From NCBI GenBank assembly GCA_023422565.1, contig JAFAGR010000021.1, positions 15,869 through 79,868 on the forward strand: a stretch of DNA of 64,000 nt, read 5' to 3'. A program made the translations under genes and the position numbers. The notes under the pieces were generated by a model that searched no databases, had not been told where the DNA came from, and saw only the letters and a list, made by a program, of their open reading frames with translations. Below, in pieces: positions 34,177 to 43,404 of this stretch (the stretch's first letter is position 1; each line of letters starts with the position of its first letter). This stretch comes from Bacteroidota bacterium (lineage in GTDB: Bacteria; Bacteroidota; Bacteroidia; Chitinophagales; Chitinophagaceae).

Positions 34177-34559
34177 TCATCCGGGCTTGTATTATAATGA
34201 TGGTTTTCTTAGCGGGATGTTCTCCAGAAAAAGAACCCGGTAACGAGGTGATTTCGCCGGAGAAAATGCAAGCCTTGTTGTGGGATGTGGTTGAAGCCGA
34301 TGTGCATACCTTTACTACATTGCGAGCGGATTCCTCGTCTAACCCTGCCCGTGAGAATGCCCGACTTCAGGAAACAATTTTCAGAAAGCATGGCCTTACA
34401 AGGGAAGCATATTATACAAGCCTTGATTATTACCTTGCACATTCGGAAATTTTTATACCAATGCTTGATTCTGTAATGGCCCATCATCCTGCAATTAACC
34501 CCGTTAAGTCGGGAAAGGGCAGGGGAAGCAGGGATTCATTGAAGTTTCAGGTTCAATAA
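34173..34559 (+). CDS. DUF4296 lipoprotein
   Basis: 128 residues. A short signal peptide with lipobox FLAGC (Cys 15), then a helical DUF4296 domain (ISPEKMQALLWDVVEADVHTFT, RENARLQETIFRKHGLTREAYYTSLDYYLAHSEIFIPMLDSVMAH). Function unknown; the family usually follows porD. It overlaps porD by 4 bases and lies 6 bases before the CoA-transferase subunit A gene. Confidence 0.85.
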   Translation: MIIRACIIMMVFLAGCSPEKEPGNEVISPEKMQALLWDVVEADVHTFTTLRADSSSNPARENARLQETIFRKHGLTREAYYTSLDYYLAHSEIFIPMLDSVMAHHPAINPVKSGKGRGSRDSLKFQVQ

Positions 34560-34565
34560 AATTGT

Positions 34566-35264
34566 ATGAAGAAAGTATATGAAAATGCAGCGCAGGCCCT
34601 GCACGGAATCAAAGATGGAAACGTCATTATGCTTGGCGGGTTCGGGCTGTGCGGAATTCCTGAAAACTGCATTGCTGCTCTTGTGGAAATGCAGGTTAAA
34701 GAACTCACTTGCATATCAAACAATGCCGGTGTAGATGATTTTGGAATCGGATTGATGCTGAAAGGAAGGCAGCTAAAAAAGATGATCGCTTCCTATGTGG
34801 GCGAAAACGCAGAGTTTGAAAGGCAGCTGTTGTCCGGAGAACTTGAAGTGGAACTTATTCCGCAGGGTACATTGGCCACGCGTTGCATGGCGAGCGGTTA
34901 CGGTATGCCCGCCATCTTTACCCCCGCGGGCGTGGGCACGGAGGTAGCGGAAGGCAAGGAAGTGAGAAATTTTAATGGTAAGGATTATCTCCTTGAAATG
35001 GCCTTCGATGCCGATTATGCCCTGGTGAAAGCCTGGAAGGGAGATACATTAGGAAACTTGATCTATAAAGACACTGCGAGAAATTTTAATCCCTTGATGG
35101 CGATGGCAGGGAAAATTACGGTGGCGGAAGTAGAGGAACTTGTTCCGGCTGGTGAGCTTGATCCCAACGAAATTCATACGCCCGGTATTTACGTGCACCG
35201 CATTTTTAAAGGGAGTAATTATGAAAAAAGAATTGAGCAGAGAACGGTGAGGAAGAGGCCTTAA
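34566..35264 (+). CDS. scoA: 3-oxoacid CoA-transferase subunit A
   Basis: 232 residues. Family I CoA-transferase subunit A: the N-terminal GDGNVIMLGGFGLCGIPENCI-type glycine loop, SNNAGVDDFGIGLM, and GVGTEVAEGKE. With subunit B it moves CoA between succinyl-CoA and acetoacetate (or a similar pair). The two genes lie 33 bases apart. Exact acid specificity is inferred from family resemblance. Confidence 0.92.
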   Translation: MKKVYENAAQALHGIKDGNVIMLGGFGLCGIPENCIAALVEMQVKELTCISNNAGVDDFGIGLMLKGRQLKKMIASYVGENAEFERQLLSGELEVELIPQGTLATRCMASGYGMPAIFTPAGVGTEVAEGKEVRNFNGKDYLLEMAFDADYALVKAWKGDTLGNLIYKDTARNFNPLMAMAGKITVAEVEELVPAGELDPNEIHTPGIYVHRIFKGSNYEKRIEQRTVRKRP

Positions 35265-35297
35265 CACATCAATGCTTGTACACTTAAAACATTAAAA

Positions 35298-35954
35298 ATG
35301 CCTTTAGATAAAAACCAAATTGCACAACGCATAGCCAGGGAATTACAGGATGGATATTACGTAAACCTCGGCATCGGTATTCCTACACTTGTTGCTAATT
35401 ATATTCCCGAAGGCATCAGTGTGGTGCTGCAAAGTGAAAACGGATTGCTCGGTATGGGCCCTTTTCCTTTTGAAGGGCAGGAAGATGCAGACCTGATTAA
35501 TGCCGGTAAGCAAACCATAACCACCTTGCCCGGCTCAGCTTTCTTTGACAGTGCAATGAGCTTCGGCATGATTCGCTCCGGTAAGGTAGATCTGACCGTG
35601 CTGGGCGCTATGGAGGTAAGTGAGTATGGCGACATAGCCAACTGGAAAATTCCGGGTAAGATGGTGAAAGGAATGGGTGGGGCGATGGACCTTGTAGCAA
35701 GCGCCAAGAATATTGTTGTAGCAATGATGCATACAAATCCAAAGGGTGAAAGCAAGTTGCTCCCTTCGTGCACACTACCGTTAACGGGTAAACGCTGCGT
35801 GAAAAAGATCGTAAGCGACCTGGCTGTGATAGAGGTTACTCCTGAAGGATTCAAACTCCTCGAACGCGCACCGGGGGTGTCGGTGGAAGAGATCAAGGCA
35901 AAAACCGCAGGGAAACTGATCGTAGAAGGTGAGATTCCGGAGGTAGTGGTCTAA
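35298..35954 (+). CDS. scoB: 3-oxoacid CoA-transferase subunit B
   Basis: 218 residues. Subunit B carries the catalytic Glu in VVLQSENGLLGMG (about residue 46) and the GIGIPTLVANY loop. The C-terminus EVVV-stop is followed within two bases by an octamer array. It completes the heterodimeric CoA transferase, linking ketone-body or short-acid metabolism with the TCA cycle. Confidence 0.93.
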   Translation: MPLDKNQIAQRIARELQDGYYVNLGIGIPTLVANYIPEGISVVLQSENGLLGMGPFPFEGQEDADLINAGKQTITTLPGSAFFDSAMSFGMIRSGKVDLTVLGAMEVSEYGDIANWKIPGKMVKGMGGAMDLVASAKNIVVAMMHTNPKGESKLLPSCTLPLTGKRCVKKIVSDLAVIEVTPEGFKLLERAPGVSVEEIKAKTAGKLIVEGEIPEVVV

Positions 35955-35955
35955 C

Positions 35956-36120
35956 AATTTGCAAATATGCAAATTTGGAAATGTGCAAATTAGAGATGGA
36001 TCATCGTGGTTTTATACCGGCCGAAACATTTGTATTTGATTTTGAAATGTTTTTAAAAGGAAGAAAGCTCTGCACATCTGCATATTCTCACATTTGCACA
36101 TTCTCACATCTGCATACTCT
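35956..36120. repeat. Inverted pair of octamer arrays
   Basis: Left array AATTTGCA, AATATGCA, AATTTGGA, AATGTGCA (35956-35987); right array CACATCTG, CATATTCT, CACATTTG, CACATTCT, CACATCTG, CATACTCT (36073-36120), both in strict 8-base register. They are inverted relatives: AATGTGCAAAT on the left pairs with ATTTGCACATT on the right. An open frame here (35975-36163) is made of repeat DNA and is not a gene. Confidence 0.8.
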
Positions 36121-36130
36121 TGTTGCCTTT

Positions 36131-36148
36131 GCAGGTGTTTTCACCTGC
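36131..36148 (+). other. Small GC hairpin
   Basis: GCAGGTG-TTTT-CACCTGC, a perfect 7-bp hairpin between the octamer array and the bidirectional terminator. No T run follows. Role unknown. Confidence 0.6.
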
Positions 36149-36178
36149 AGGAAAAGGCTTTAAAATTCATACAAAATA

Positions 36179-36205
36179 AAAGAGCCGCTAAGTAAGCGGC
36201 TCTTT
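36179..36205. terminator. Bidirectional terminator between scoB and pckA
   Basis: AAAGAGCCGCT-AAGTA-AGCGGCTCTTT, a perfect 11-bp stem with T or A tracts at both sides, lying between convergent genes. Confidence 0.88.
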
Positions 36206-36224
36206 CTCTACAACAAAATTATTA

Positions 36225-37829
36225 TTACGCTTTAGGCGCAGCAGCCAGAATTTCATCGTTCACACCGCTGGCATATTTTTCAAAATTCTTACGGAATTGG
36301 CCAGCTAGTTCTTTCGCTTTTTCATCATAAGCGTTTTTATCTGCCCATGTTTCGCGTGGGTTCAGTACTTCGGAAGGAACGCCGGGGCATTCGGTTGGCA
36401 TCATCATTCCGAATACGGGATGCTCTTCAAAATTTACATTATCTAATTTACCTTCCAATGCGGCAGTGATCATTGCACGCGTGTAGGGAAGTTTCATCCT
36501 TTGGCCTACGCCATAAGGCCCGCCACTCCAGCCTGTATTGATCATCCACACGTTTACGTTGTGCTTACGCATTTTTTCACCCAACATCTCGGCATACTTG
36601 CCCGGATGCAGAGGAAGGAAAGGAGCCCCAAAACATGCAGAGAATGTGGATGTCGGTTCTTTAACACCGGCCTCTGTGCCCGCAACTTTTGCAGTATAAC
36701 CGCTAATGAACTGGTACATTGCCTGGCCCGGGGAAAGTTTGCTGATCGGAGGCAGAATGCCGTAAGCATCCGCAGTAAGGAAGAAAATATTGCGGGGCGT
36801 TTTTCCGATCGAAGGTTCAAGCGCGTTGCTGATGAAACTCAAAGGATAGGAAACCCGTGTATTTTCAGTGATCTCCTTATTGGAAAAATCAATTTTGTTT
36901 GTGCCCGGGATAAAAGTGGTGTTCTCTACCAATGCACCGGGGCGAATCGCGTTGTATATTTCCGGTTCTTTTTCTTCGCTTAGGTCGATGGTTTTTGCAT
37001 AACATCCGCCTTCGAAATTAAAAACCGAATCATCCGTCCAACCATGCTCATCATCTCCGATAAGCATCCGGTTTGGGTCGGCGCTAAGAGTGGTTTTACC
37101 GGTTCCGCTCAATCCAAAAAATATCGCGGTATCGCCATTCTTGCCCATGTTGGCCGAACAGTGCATGCTCAACACGTTCTTATCGTGCGGTAAGATGTAA
37201 TTAAGAATAGTAAAGATGCCCTTCTTTATCTCACCTGTGTAACCGCTTCCTCCAATTAAAATGATCCGCTTAGTGAAATTTACCATGGCAAAATTGTGCT
37301 GCCTTGTTCCATCTTCCTGAGGGTCGGCAACAAATGTTGGCGCCTGAAGAATATGCCAGTCTGCCTGGAAATTTTCCAACTCCGATTCTTTCGGACGGAG
37401 GAACATGTTATACGCGAAAAGGTTATTCGCAGGAAGTTCATTCACCACGCGAATGTTAAGCCGGTATGCAGGTTCTGCGCATGCGTAACAATCGCGTACC
37501 CAGATTTCAGTGTTGCTGAGGTGTTTGGTGAGCTTCTCATACATCTGGTCGAAATATTTTTCCTCTATCGGAAGGTTGAAATCGTTCCAGTTTACGGTAT
37601 CACGGGTGGTATCGTCTTTTACAATGAATTTATCTTTAGGGCTGCGGCCGGTAAATTCACCTGTTTTAATTACAAGTGCCCCGGTGTCGTTCAATTCACC
37701 TTCGCCGCGATTAATAGCATGTTGAACAAGCTCAGCAGGGCTTTCCTGATAATGCACCTTGTTCGTTGATTTTATTCCCAGTTTCTCTAAAGCAGCTGTC
37801 GGTGGAACTAACATTGTTGTTGCAGACAT
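36225..37829 (-). CDS. pckA: Phosphoenolpyruvate carboxykinase (ATP)
   Basis: 534 residues, full length. P-loop FGLSGTGKTTLSADP (about residue 240), the ATP-form signatures CSANMGKNGDTAIFFG and LIGDDEHGWTD, the metal site FEGGCYAKTIDLS and substrate-binding TGRSPKDKFIV. It interconverts oxaloacetate + ATP and PEP + CO2 at the gluconeogenesis/anaplerosis junction. It has its own -7 box upstream and a shared bidirectional terminator downstream. Confidence 0.97.
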   Translation of the reverse strand: MSATTMLVPPTAALEKLGIKSTNKVHYQESPAELVQHAINRGEGELNDTGALVIKTGEFTGRSPKDKFIVKDDTTRDTVNWNDFNLPIEEKYFDQMYEKLTKHLSNTEIWVRDCYACAEPAYRLNIRVVNELPANNLFAYNMFLRPKESELENFQADWHILQAPTFVADPQEDGTRQHNFAMVNFTKRIILIGGSGYTGEIKKGIFTILNYILPHDKNVLSMHCSANMGKNGDTAIFFGLSGTGKTTLSADPNRMLIGDDEHGWTDDSVFNFEGGCYAKTIDLSEEKEPEIYNAIRPGALVENTTFIPGTNKIDFSNKEITENTRVSYPLSFISNALEPSIGKTPRNIFFLTADAYGILPPISKLSPGQAMYQFISGYTAKVAGTEAGVKEPTSTFSACFGAPFLPLHPGKYAEMLGEKMRKHNVNVWMINTGWSGGPYGVGQRMKLPYTRAMITAALEGKLDNVNFEEHPVFGMMMPTECPGVPSEVLNPRETWADKNAYDEKAKELAGQFRKNFEKYASGVNDEILAAAPKA

Positions 37830-37861
37830 AGCAGGTTTAATTTAGTGTTTTTGTGAGGGTG

Positions 37862-37869
37862 CAAAGTTA
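37862..37869 (-). promoter_or_regulatory. -7 box TAACTTTG of pckA
   Basis: The reverse strand reads TAACTTTG (TAnnTTTG), about 33 bases before the pckA ATG. A CAAA (TTTG on the reverse strand) lies only 12 bases further, too close for a standard -33. Confidence 0.55.
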
Positions 37870-38012
37870 ATAAATGATAAACAAAAACTGTGGAGAGTTC
37901 CGGGCCTAAAAATTATTATCTCTCTGGAAAATAATCCGGGTGCGTCCGGCGGGAATCTATTTACGGATGCAAACTGTATATTGCAGGTTATTGATGTAAT
38001 GAACTTTATAAT

Positions 38013-39302
38013 ATGAAACATCTTCCACTTAATACAGACATTTTTCGCCAAAACCGGGAAAGATTTGTGAGTAAAATGGATAAAAATGCGATGGCCATTT
38101 TCAACAGTAATGATGAATTGCCCACAAATGGCGACGCGCTTCATCCTTTCAAGCAGAATTCTGACCTCTATTGGCTAACCGGGATCCAGCAGGAAGATAC
38201 CATGCTGGTGTTGATGCCAGGCCATGCTGATCCCCGGTATCGCGAAGTTCTCGTTCTCGTGAGGCCCAATGAACTGAAAGAAAAGTGGGATGGGTTTCGT
38301 TTGCGTGCAAAGGAAGCAACTGCTATTTCAGGAATTGAAACCATTGTGTGGCTTGATGCACTCGATGCAGTTCTTCAGCCGTGGATACATTTACATGACA
38401 TTATCTACCTGAATAGCAATGAAAACAACAGGAAACACAATCTCGTTCCTGTTCGTGATTACCGCTTTGCAAAGGAAATGATGGAGCGTTACCCTCTTCA
38501 TCAATACCGCCGCGCCGCGCCTATTCTGCGCGACCTTCGTGCAGTAAAGTCTGCCCTGGAGGTGGAAGTGATGCAGCAGGCAATGAACATCACCGAAACC
38601 ACTTTCCGCCGGTTACTGAAATTCATTAAGCCCGGAGTGATGGAGTATGAAATCGAGGCAGAGATCTATCATTCCTTTCTCAGCCAACGGTCTGCCGGCC
38701 CTGCCTACGGGTCAATTGTAGCGAGTGGCGATAATGCCAGAATTTTACATTACGTTTCTAACAACGCCGAATGCAAGGATGGTGACCTTATATTAATGGA
38801 CTTTGGTGCCGAGTACGGCGGCTATAATGCAGACCTTACAAGAACAATTCCCGTAAATGGTAAATTCACAAGAAGGCAGAAAACGGTTTATAATGCATGC
38901 CTGGATCTTCACCGTTACTGTGCCTCAATCCTTAATCCGGGCATCAGCATTAAGGATTACACGGAAAAGGTGGGTGATCAGGCCACGGTGTTGTTTCAGA
39001 AGATCGGCCTTTTGAAAAAGTCGGATATTAAAAATGAGGATCCTGAAAATCGTGCTTATCGCCGGTATTTATATCATGGCATATCTCATCATCTTGGTAT
39101 AGATGTGCACGATCTCGGCACCATGACCGAACCGATCAAGGCAGGGATGGTGTTTACCATTGAGCCCGGAATATATATTGAAGAAGAACAGATGGGTATT
39201 CGTATTGAAAACAATTATTGGATCACCAAATCCGGTAACAAAGACCTTATGAAAAATATTCCCATCACTGTGGAAGAAATTGAAGCTTTAATGAAAGCTT
39301 AA
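38013..39302 (+). CDS. Aminopeptidase P family protein (M24B)
   Basis: 429 residues. N-terminal creatinase-like domain (HLPLNTDIFRQNRERF..., QNSDLYWLTGI) and C-terminal pita-bread M24 domain with metal ligands: Asp in LILMDFGAEYGGYNADLTRT, His in YHGISHHLGIDVHD, Glu in FTIEPGIYI and Glu in GIRIENNYW. It removes N-terminal residues preceding proline in peptides. Stands alone, 136 bases from the divergent pckA, followed after 34 bases by pssA. Confidence 0.94.
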   Translation: MKHLPLNTDIFRQNRERFVSKMDKNAMAIFNSNDELPTNGDALHPFKQNSDLYWLTGIQQEDTMLVLMPGHADPRYREVLVLVRPNELKEKWDGFRLRAKEATAISGIETIVWLDALDAVLQPWIHLHDIIYLNSNENNRKHNLVPVRDYRFAKEMMERYPLHQYRRAAPILRDLRAVKSALEVEVMQQAMNITETTFRRLLKFIKPGVMEYEIEAEIYHSFLSQRSAGPAYGSIVASGDNARILHYVSNNAECKDGDLILMDFGAEYGGYNADLTRTIPVNGKFTRRQKTVYNACLDLHRYCASILNPGISIKDYTEKVGDQATVLFQKIGLLKKSDIKNEDPENRAYRRYLYHGISHHLGIDVHDLGTMTEPIKAGMVFTIEPGIYIEEEQMGIRIENNYWITKSGNKDLMKNIPITVEEIEALMKA

Positions 39303-39336
39303 GCAAAACCGAAAGTTTAATTAAACCCAGGAATTC

Positions 39337-40098
39337 TTGAAACTCATACCAAATCTGTTTACGCTGCTGAATCTCGTTTTCGGGTGCCTTGCTATAATCA
39401 GTATTCTGCAAAATGGTATTGTACTGCATTATGATGATGAGGGATCGCAATTGGTTGCGGTGTCTGAAAATTTGCGGATGGCTTCAATGTTCATCGCCAT
39501 TGCAGCGGTGATAGATTTTTTAGACGGATTTGTGGCAAGGTTGCTCGGAGCTTCTTCCGAGCTTGGCAAGCAACTGGATTCGCTGGCCGATGTGGTGAGT
39601 TTTGGTGTGGCCCCTGCGATGATACTTTACCAATTTTTGAGAATGAGCTGGGTGGCAGAAGAAGATGGTATTAACGTATCTGCGTTATGGCTGATACCTG
39701 CGCTTTTGGTAGCAGTTGCCGCTGCATACAGGCTCGGGAAATTTAATGTTGATGAAGGCCAGAAGTTCGGGTTTCGCGGAATGCCAACGCCTGCTGTAGG
39801 TTTATTCGCGGCATCGCTTCCGATGATCTATTGGGGAGATTCATTCCCCGCCATTCAGCAAATGCTTCTTAATAAATGGGTTCTATATGCATTGATATTG
39901 TTACTGAGCTGGCTTATGGTAAGCAACCTGCCCATGCTCGCGATGAAGTTTAAAAACTACAGTTTTAAAAGCAATCTTCCCCGCTACTTACTAATAATCA
40001 CCGGCCTCGTATCAATATTATTGCTGGGCTGGCTTGCAGTGCCTGTTATCTTTCTCGCTTACATTATTTTATCTTTGGCCTTTAAAAACTACACATGA
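39337..40098 (+). CDS. pssA: CDP-diacylglycerol-serine O-phosphatidyltransferase
   Basis: 253 residues from a TTG start (KLIPNLFTLLNLVFG is the family N-terminus, so the TTG at 39337 fits). The CDP-alcohol phosphatidyltransferase motif DGx2ARx8Gx3Dx3D is visible as DGFVARLLGASSELGKQLDS...D near residue 65. About six membrane helices. It makes phosphatidylserine for phosphatidylethanolamine. Overlaps purS by 4 bases. Confidence 0.93.
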   Translation: MKLIPNLFTLLNLVFGCLAIISILQNGIVLHYDDEGSQLVAVSENLRMASMFIAIAAVIDFLDGFVARLLGASSELGKQLDSLADVVSFGVAPAMILYQFLRMSWVAEEDGINVSALWLIPALLVAVAAAYRLGKFNVDEGQKFGFRGMPTPAVGLFAASLPMIYWGDSFPAIQQMLLNKWVLYALILLLSWLMVSNLPMLAMKFKNYSFKSNLPRYLLIITGLVSILLLGWLAVPVIFLAYIILSLAFKNYT

Positions 40099-40343
40099 CT
40101 TATTCAGTTCAGGTAAAAGTGATGCCTTTAAAAGATTTGCTTGATCCGCAAGGCAAGGCGGTGATGGGTGGATTACAAAACCTCGGCCTTGGTTCAATAG
40201 AAGATGTGCGGATTGGTAAAAGTATAGACATGCGCATCAATGCCGCTACAAAAGATGAAGCGACTGCGCTTGCTCAGGAAGCGGCAAAAAAACTTTTAGC
40301 CAACCCGGTTATGGAAACATTTGAGGTTACCGTGGCCGAATGA
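40095..40343 (+). CDS. purS: Phosphoribosylformylglycinamidine synthase subunit PurS
   Basis: 82 residues, typical PurS length: MTYSVQVKVMPLKDLLDPQGKAVMGGLQNLG...VRIGKSIDMRI and the C-terminal LLANPVMETFEV. It helps PurL and PurQ make FGAM in purine synthesis. Start overlaps the pssA stop (ATGA), so it is translated by coupling; purL and purQ are not in this window. Confidence 0.93.
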   Translation: MTYSVQVKVMPLKDLLDPQGKAVMGGLQNLGLGSIEDVRIGKSIDMRINAATKDEATALAQEAAKKLLANPVMETFEVTVAE

Positions 40344-40371
40344 AATTTCTTTGATCTTCTAATTTATACTC

Positions 40372-41037
40372 ATGCTGTACCTGGTACCTTCCCCGATCGG
40401 GAACTTAGGTGATATTACTTACCGGGCAGTTGAAACTCTTCGCGCTGCAGATCTTATTCTTGCAGAAGACACCCGCACTTCCTCAGTTCTGCTGAATCAT
40501 TACAATATACAAAAGCCGGTATCGCCCTATCACCAGCACAATGAACATAAGGTGGCCGCACATCTTGCAGATCAGATGGAGGCGGGAAAGATCGTTGCCT
40601 TGCTTACAGATGCCGGTACGCCCGGAATCAGCGATCCCGCCTTTTTGTTGATCAGGGAATGTATCTCGCGCGATATTAAAGTGGAATGCCTGCCCGGAGC
40701 CACAGCATTTGTGCCGGCCCTGGTAAACAGTGGCTTACCAATGGACAGCTTTTGCTTTGAAGGGTTCCTTCCATTAAAGAAAGGCAGGCACACCTTACTG
40801 TTACGCCTGGCCGAAGAAAAACGAACAATGATCTTTTATGAGAGCCCGATGCGGTTGGTGAAAACGCTTGCACAATTCATGGAGTATTTCGGAGAAGAAC
40901 GGCAATGCTGCGTGAGCCGTGAGCTTACCAAGAAGTTTGAAGAGAATAAGCGCGGTACATTACGCGAAGTTCACGATCATTTCAACAGCAAATCTGTAAA
41001 AGGAGAGATCGTAATTGTGCTTGGCGGTAAAAATTGA
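40372..41037 (+). CDS. rsmI: 16S rRNA (cytidine1402-2'-O)-methyltransferase RsmI
   Basis: 221 residues, tetrapyrrole-methylase fold: LVPSPIGNLGDITYRAVETL, ILAEDTRTSSVLLNHYNI, LLTDAGTPGISDPA, CLPGATAFVPALVNSGLP and FYESPMRL are all RsmI signatures. It methylates the ribose of C1402 in the 16S rRNA decoding centre. Slightly shorter than the Escherichia coli enzyme because the C-terminal extension is missing, usual in Bacteroidota. Confidence 0.94.
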   Translation: MLYLVPSPIGNLGDITYRAVETLRAADLILAEDTRTSSVLLNHYNIQKPVSPYHQHNEHKVAAHLADQMEAGKIVALLTDAGTPGISDPAFLLIRECISRDIKVECLPGATAFVPALVNSGLPMDSFCFEGFLPLKKGRHTLLLRLAEEKRTMIFYESPMRLVKTLAQFMEYFGEERQCCVSRELTKKFEENKRGTLREVHDHFNSKSVKGEIVIVLGGKN

Positions 41038-41163
41038 TATGTACTAACGGAAAGGTATGTACGAATTTGGGGCTGTGTGCAGCGGATTCTTTTCCCGGCA
41101 GGTGTTCCGGCCACTTCTGTCCGGCAGCCCTTCACCAGCGAAACCATATCCAGCAATAAAGTT

Positions 41164-41205
41164 CGTAGTCAGTAGTCAGTAGTCCGTAGTCATTAATCTG
41201 TAGCC
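41164..41205. repeat. Heptamer array (AGTAGTC type)
   Basis: CGTAGTC, AGTAGTC, AGTAGTC, CGTAGTC, ATTAATC, TGTAGCC in register. The rest of the 41038-41345 gap contains a GC-rich stretch (CCGGCAGGTGTTCCGGCC near 41096) and a short CATCCC/CACATCCC repeat near 41250 but no gene. Confidence 0.8.
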
Positions 41206-41345
41206 CTATCCTAGGGATCTTACAGATTATAACCCAAAGCTAGTATCTCGAATCCGACATCCCATCTGCCACATCCCAAGCCTGCTATCAACTTTTCCAT
41301 TTCATTAAGAACATTTCCGTTAATTTCCCAGCCATAATAAAAGCT

Positions 41346-43268
41346 ATGAAATATTTATTATTTGCAATTTGTGTATTGCTTACCATTTCGCTAACGGCGC
41401 AGGATAAACGCTGGCAACAACGCGCCGATTATGTGATGAACATTGATATGAACGTGGAAACTAACCGGTTTAACGGTGTTCAAAAGCTCACTTATACCAA
41501 CAATTCTCCCGATACGCTAAGGCGCCTTTTTTATCATCTGTATTTTAACGCATTCCAGCCCGGCAGCAGTATGGATATACGCTCGCAGGAACTTGGAAAG
41601 AACAAAGTAAATGGCCGTGCAGATTGGGATTCGCGCGTGAAGGACCGTATTTCGAAATTGCAGCCGAACGAGATCGGTTACCAGAAAATTTCATCGCTCA
41701 AAATGAACGGTAAGTTGCAAAAGTTCACTTACCATGAAACCATACTTGAAGTGCATTTGAATTCACCCGTACTTCCGGGGAAAACGGTGGTGCTTGATAT
41801 GGAGTTTGAAGCGCAGGTTCCTTTGCAGGTTCGAAGAAGCGGGCGTGATAATCCTAGTAACGGCGTGCGCCTCAGTATGAGCCAGTGGTATCCTAAACTG
41901 TGCGAGTACGATGAAATGGGCTGGCATGCCGACCCTTACATTGCGCGTGAATTTTACGGGGTTTGGGGCGATTACCAAGTGAACATAAAAATCGATAAAA
42001 ACTATAAGCTCGCCGGTACAGGGGTGTTGGTTAACGCGGCGGAAATCGGGTGGGGATATGATACACCAGGATCGCCGTTGAAACCAACGGCAACGGCTAA
42101 ACGCACGTGGAGATTCTCCGGAAAGAATATTCACGATTTTGTTTGGGCTGCAGACCCTGATTACAAGCATATCGTAAAGAAGATAGCCAACGGTCCCACC
42201 ATTCATGTGGTGTATAACGATAAGCCCGGTGACCTTGCCAACGACAGCGCGTGGATGAAAGTTGCCGATGCTGCCGTAGCCGTGTTCCCTTTTGTTGAGG
42301 AGCGGTTTGGTAAATATCCTTATCCCCAATATTCATTCATACAGGGCGGAGATGGCGGAATGGAGTATGCAATGGCCACACTGTTAAACGGGCCCTCGCT
42401 TGGTACGGCTTTTCACGAGTTGATGCACAGTTGGTACCAGATGGTGCTTGGCTTTAACGAAAGCCTGTATGCCTGGATGGATGAGGGTTTTACAAATTTT
42501 TCCGAGGAGCTTGTGGGTAAGTTTTATCATAAAAGATCCGGGTTGCAGGATTATCGCGATAAATCTGCTTTAAATCCCGGCAACGTGTATTTGAGGGAAA
42601 TGACTGAAATACTCCCTGAAGATCACGCGGGGAGTTATGAAAATTATTACGGCCTTGTTGCCTCGGGATTGGAAGAGCCGATGACCACACATGCAGATCA
42701 CTTCAACACCAACTTCGCTTACTCAATAGCAGCCTATTCAAAGGGCGCGATCTTTCTTGAGCAGCTAGGCTATATAATCGGCGCGAAGAATCGCGATGCG
42801 GTTTTAAAATCATTCTATGAAAAATACAAATTCACACATCCAGATGCCGATGATTTTATCAGGCATGCGCAATTGGAAACCGGACTTCAGTTGAACTGGT
42901 ATAAACAATACTGGGTGAACTCTACAAAAACGATCGACTATTCAATTGACAGCGTATGGAATGAGGGCAGTGAAGGAAAGGTGCAATTGCGCAGGATAGG
43001 GCACATGCCAATGCCGATTGATGTTAAGATCACTTTTAAAGACGGAACTACAGAATGGCATTACATACCGCTAAACCTGATGTTTGGGGTAAAGGAAAAT
43101 GAGGAAGCGGGTTCAACAAGAAAGATTTGGGAGGCTTGGAAATGGACGCATCCGACATACACATTTACATCCACAAAGAGCATAGACCAGATCGCTTCCA
43201 TTGAGATCGATCCGTCAAAGCGTATGGCCGATGTGAGGAGGAAGAATAATTGGTGGAAGGGGAACTAA
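41346..43268 (+). CDS. M1-family (gluzincin) metallopeptidase, secreted
   Basis: 640 residues. Signal peptide 1-18 (LTISLTAQ). The N-terminal aminopeptidase domain is followed by the catalytic site GGMEYAMATLL (GxMEN-like exopeptidase loop) and zinc motif HELMH (357-361) with the third ligand Glu 380 in WMDEGFTN, spacing HExxH-x18-E as in M1 enzymes. It is exported to the periplasm or surface and probably trims peptides. Confidence 0.93.
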   Translation: MKYLLFAICVLLTISLTAQDKRWQQRADYVMNIDMNVETNRFNGVQKLTYTNNSPDTLRRLFYHLYFNAFQPGSSMDIRSQELGKNKVNGRADWDSRVKDRISKLQPNEIGYQKISSLKMNGKLQKFTYHETILEVHLNSPVLPGKTVVLDMEFEAQVPLQVRRSGRDNPSNGVRLSMSQWYPKLCEYDEMGWHADPYIAREFYGVWGDYQVNIKIDKNYKLAGTGVLVNAAEIGWGYDTPGSPLKPTATAKRTWRFSGKNIHDFVWAADPDYKHIVKKIANGPTIHVVYNDKPGDLANDSAWMKVADAAVAVFPFVEERFGKYPYPQYSFIQGGDGGMEYAMATLLNGPSLGTAFHELMHSWYQMVLGFNESLYAWMDEGFTNFSEELVGKFYHKRSGLQDYRDKSALNPGNVYLREMTEILPEDHAGSYENYYGLVASGLEEPMTTHADHFNTNFAYSIAAYSKGAIFLEQLGYIIGAKNRDAVLKSFYEKYKFTHPDADDFIRHAQLETGLQLNWYKQYWVNSTKTIDYSIDSVWNEGSEGKVQLRRIGHMPMPIDVKITFKDGTTEWHYIPLNLMFGVKENEEAGSTRKIWEAWKWTHPTYTFTSTKSIDQIASIEIDPSKRMADVRRKNNWWKGN

Positions 43269-43317
43269 TTGATCTGTTTTCGAATCGTTTGAAATGTAAA
43301 ATGCTACCGAATATTCC

Positions 43318-43404
43318 GCGTGAGGGATAGCGGCGATACCCCCGGCCTTGGCCGGGGTAAAGCCAATAGCCCGACCCCCGACGCTCCGGTCGGGGGACAC
43401 GCCC
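43318..43404 (-). repeat. GGGCGT...CACGC element, copy 3 (reverse strand, enlarged stems)
   Basis: Read on the reverse strand, 87 bp: GGGCGTG at the start and CTATCCCTCACGC at the end; GCGTG/CACGC complementary. Two enlarged hairpins: CCCCCGAC/GTCGGGGG and CCCCGGCC/GGCCGGGG, flanking the core GGGCTATTGGC shared with copies 1 and 2. It begins 50 bases after the peptidase stop. Confidence 0.8.

Noticed and set aside
35975..36163. Open frame of 62 codons after scoB
   Set aside because: It is read almost entirely through octamer repeat DNA, with Cys/His-rich nonsense composition and no homologous look.
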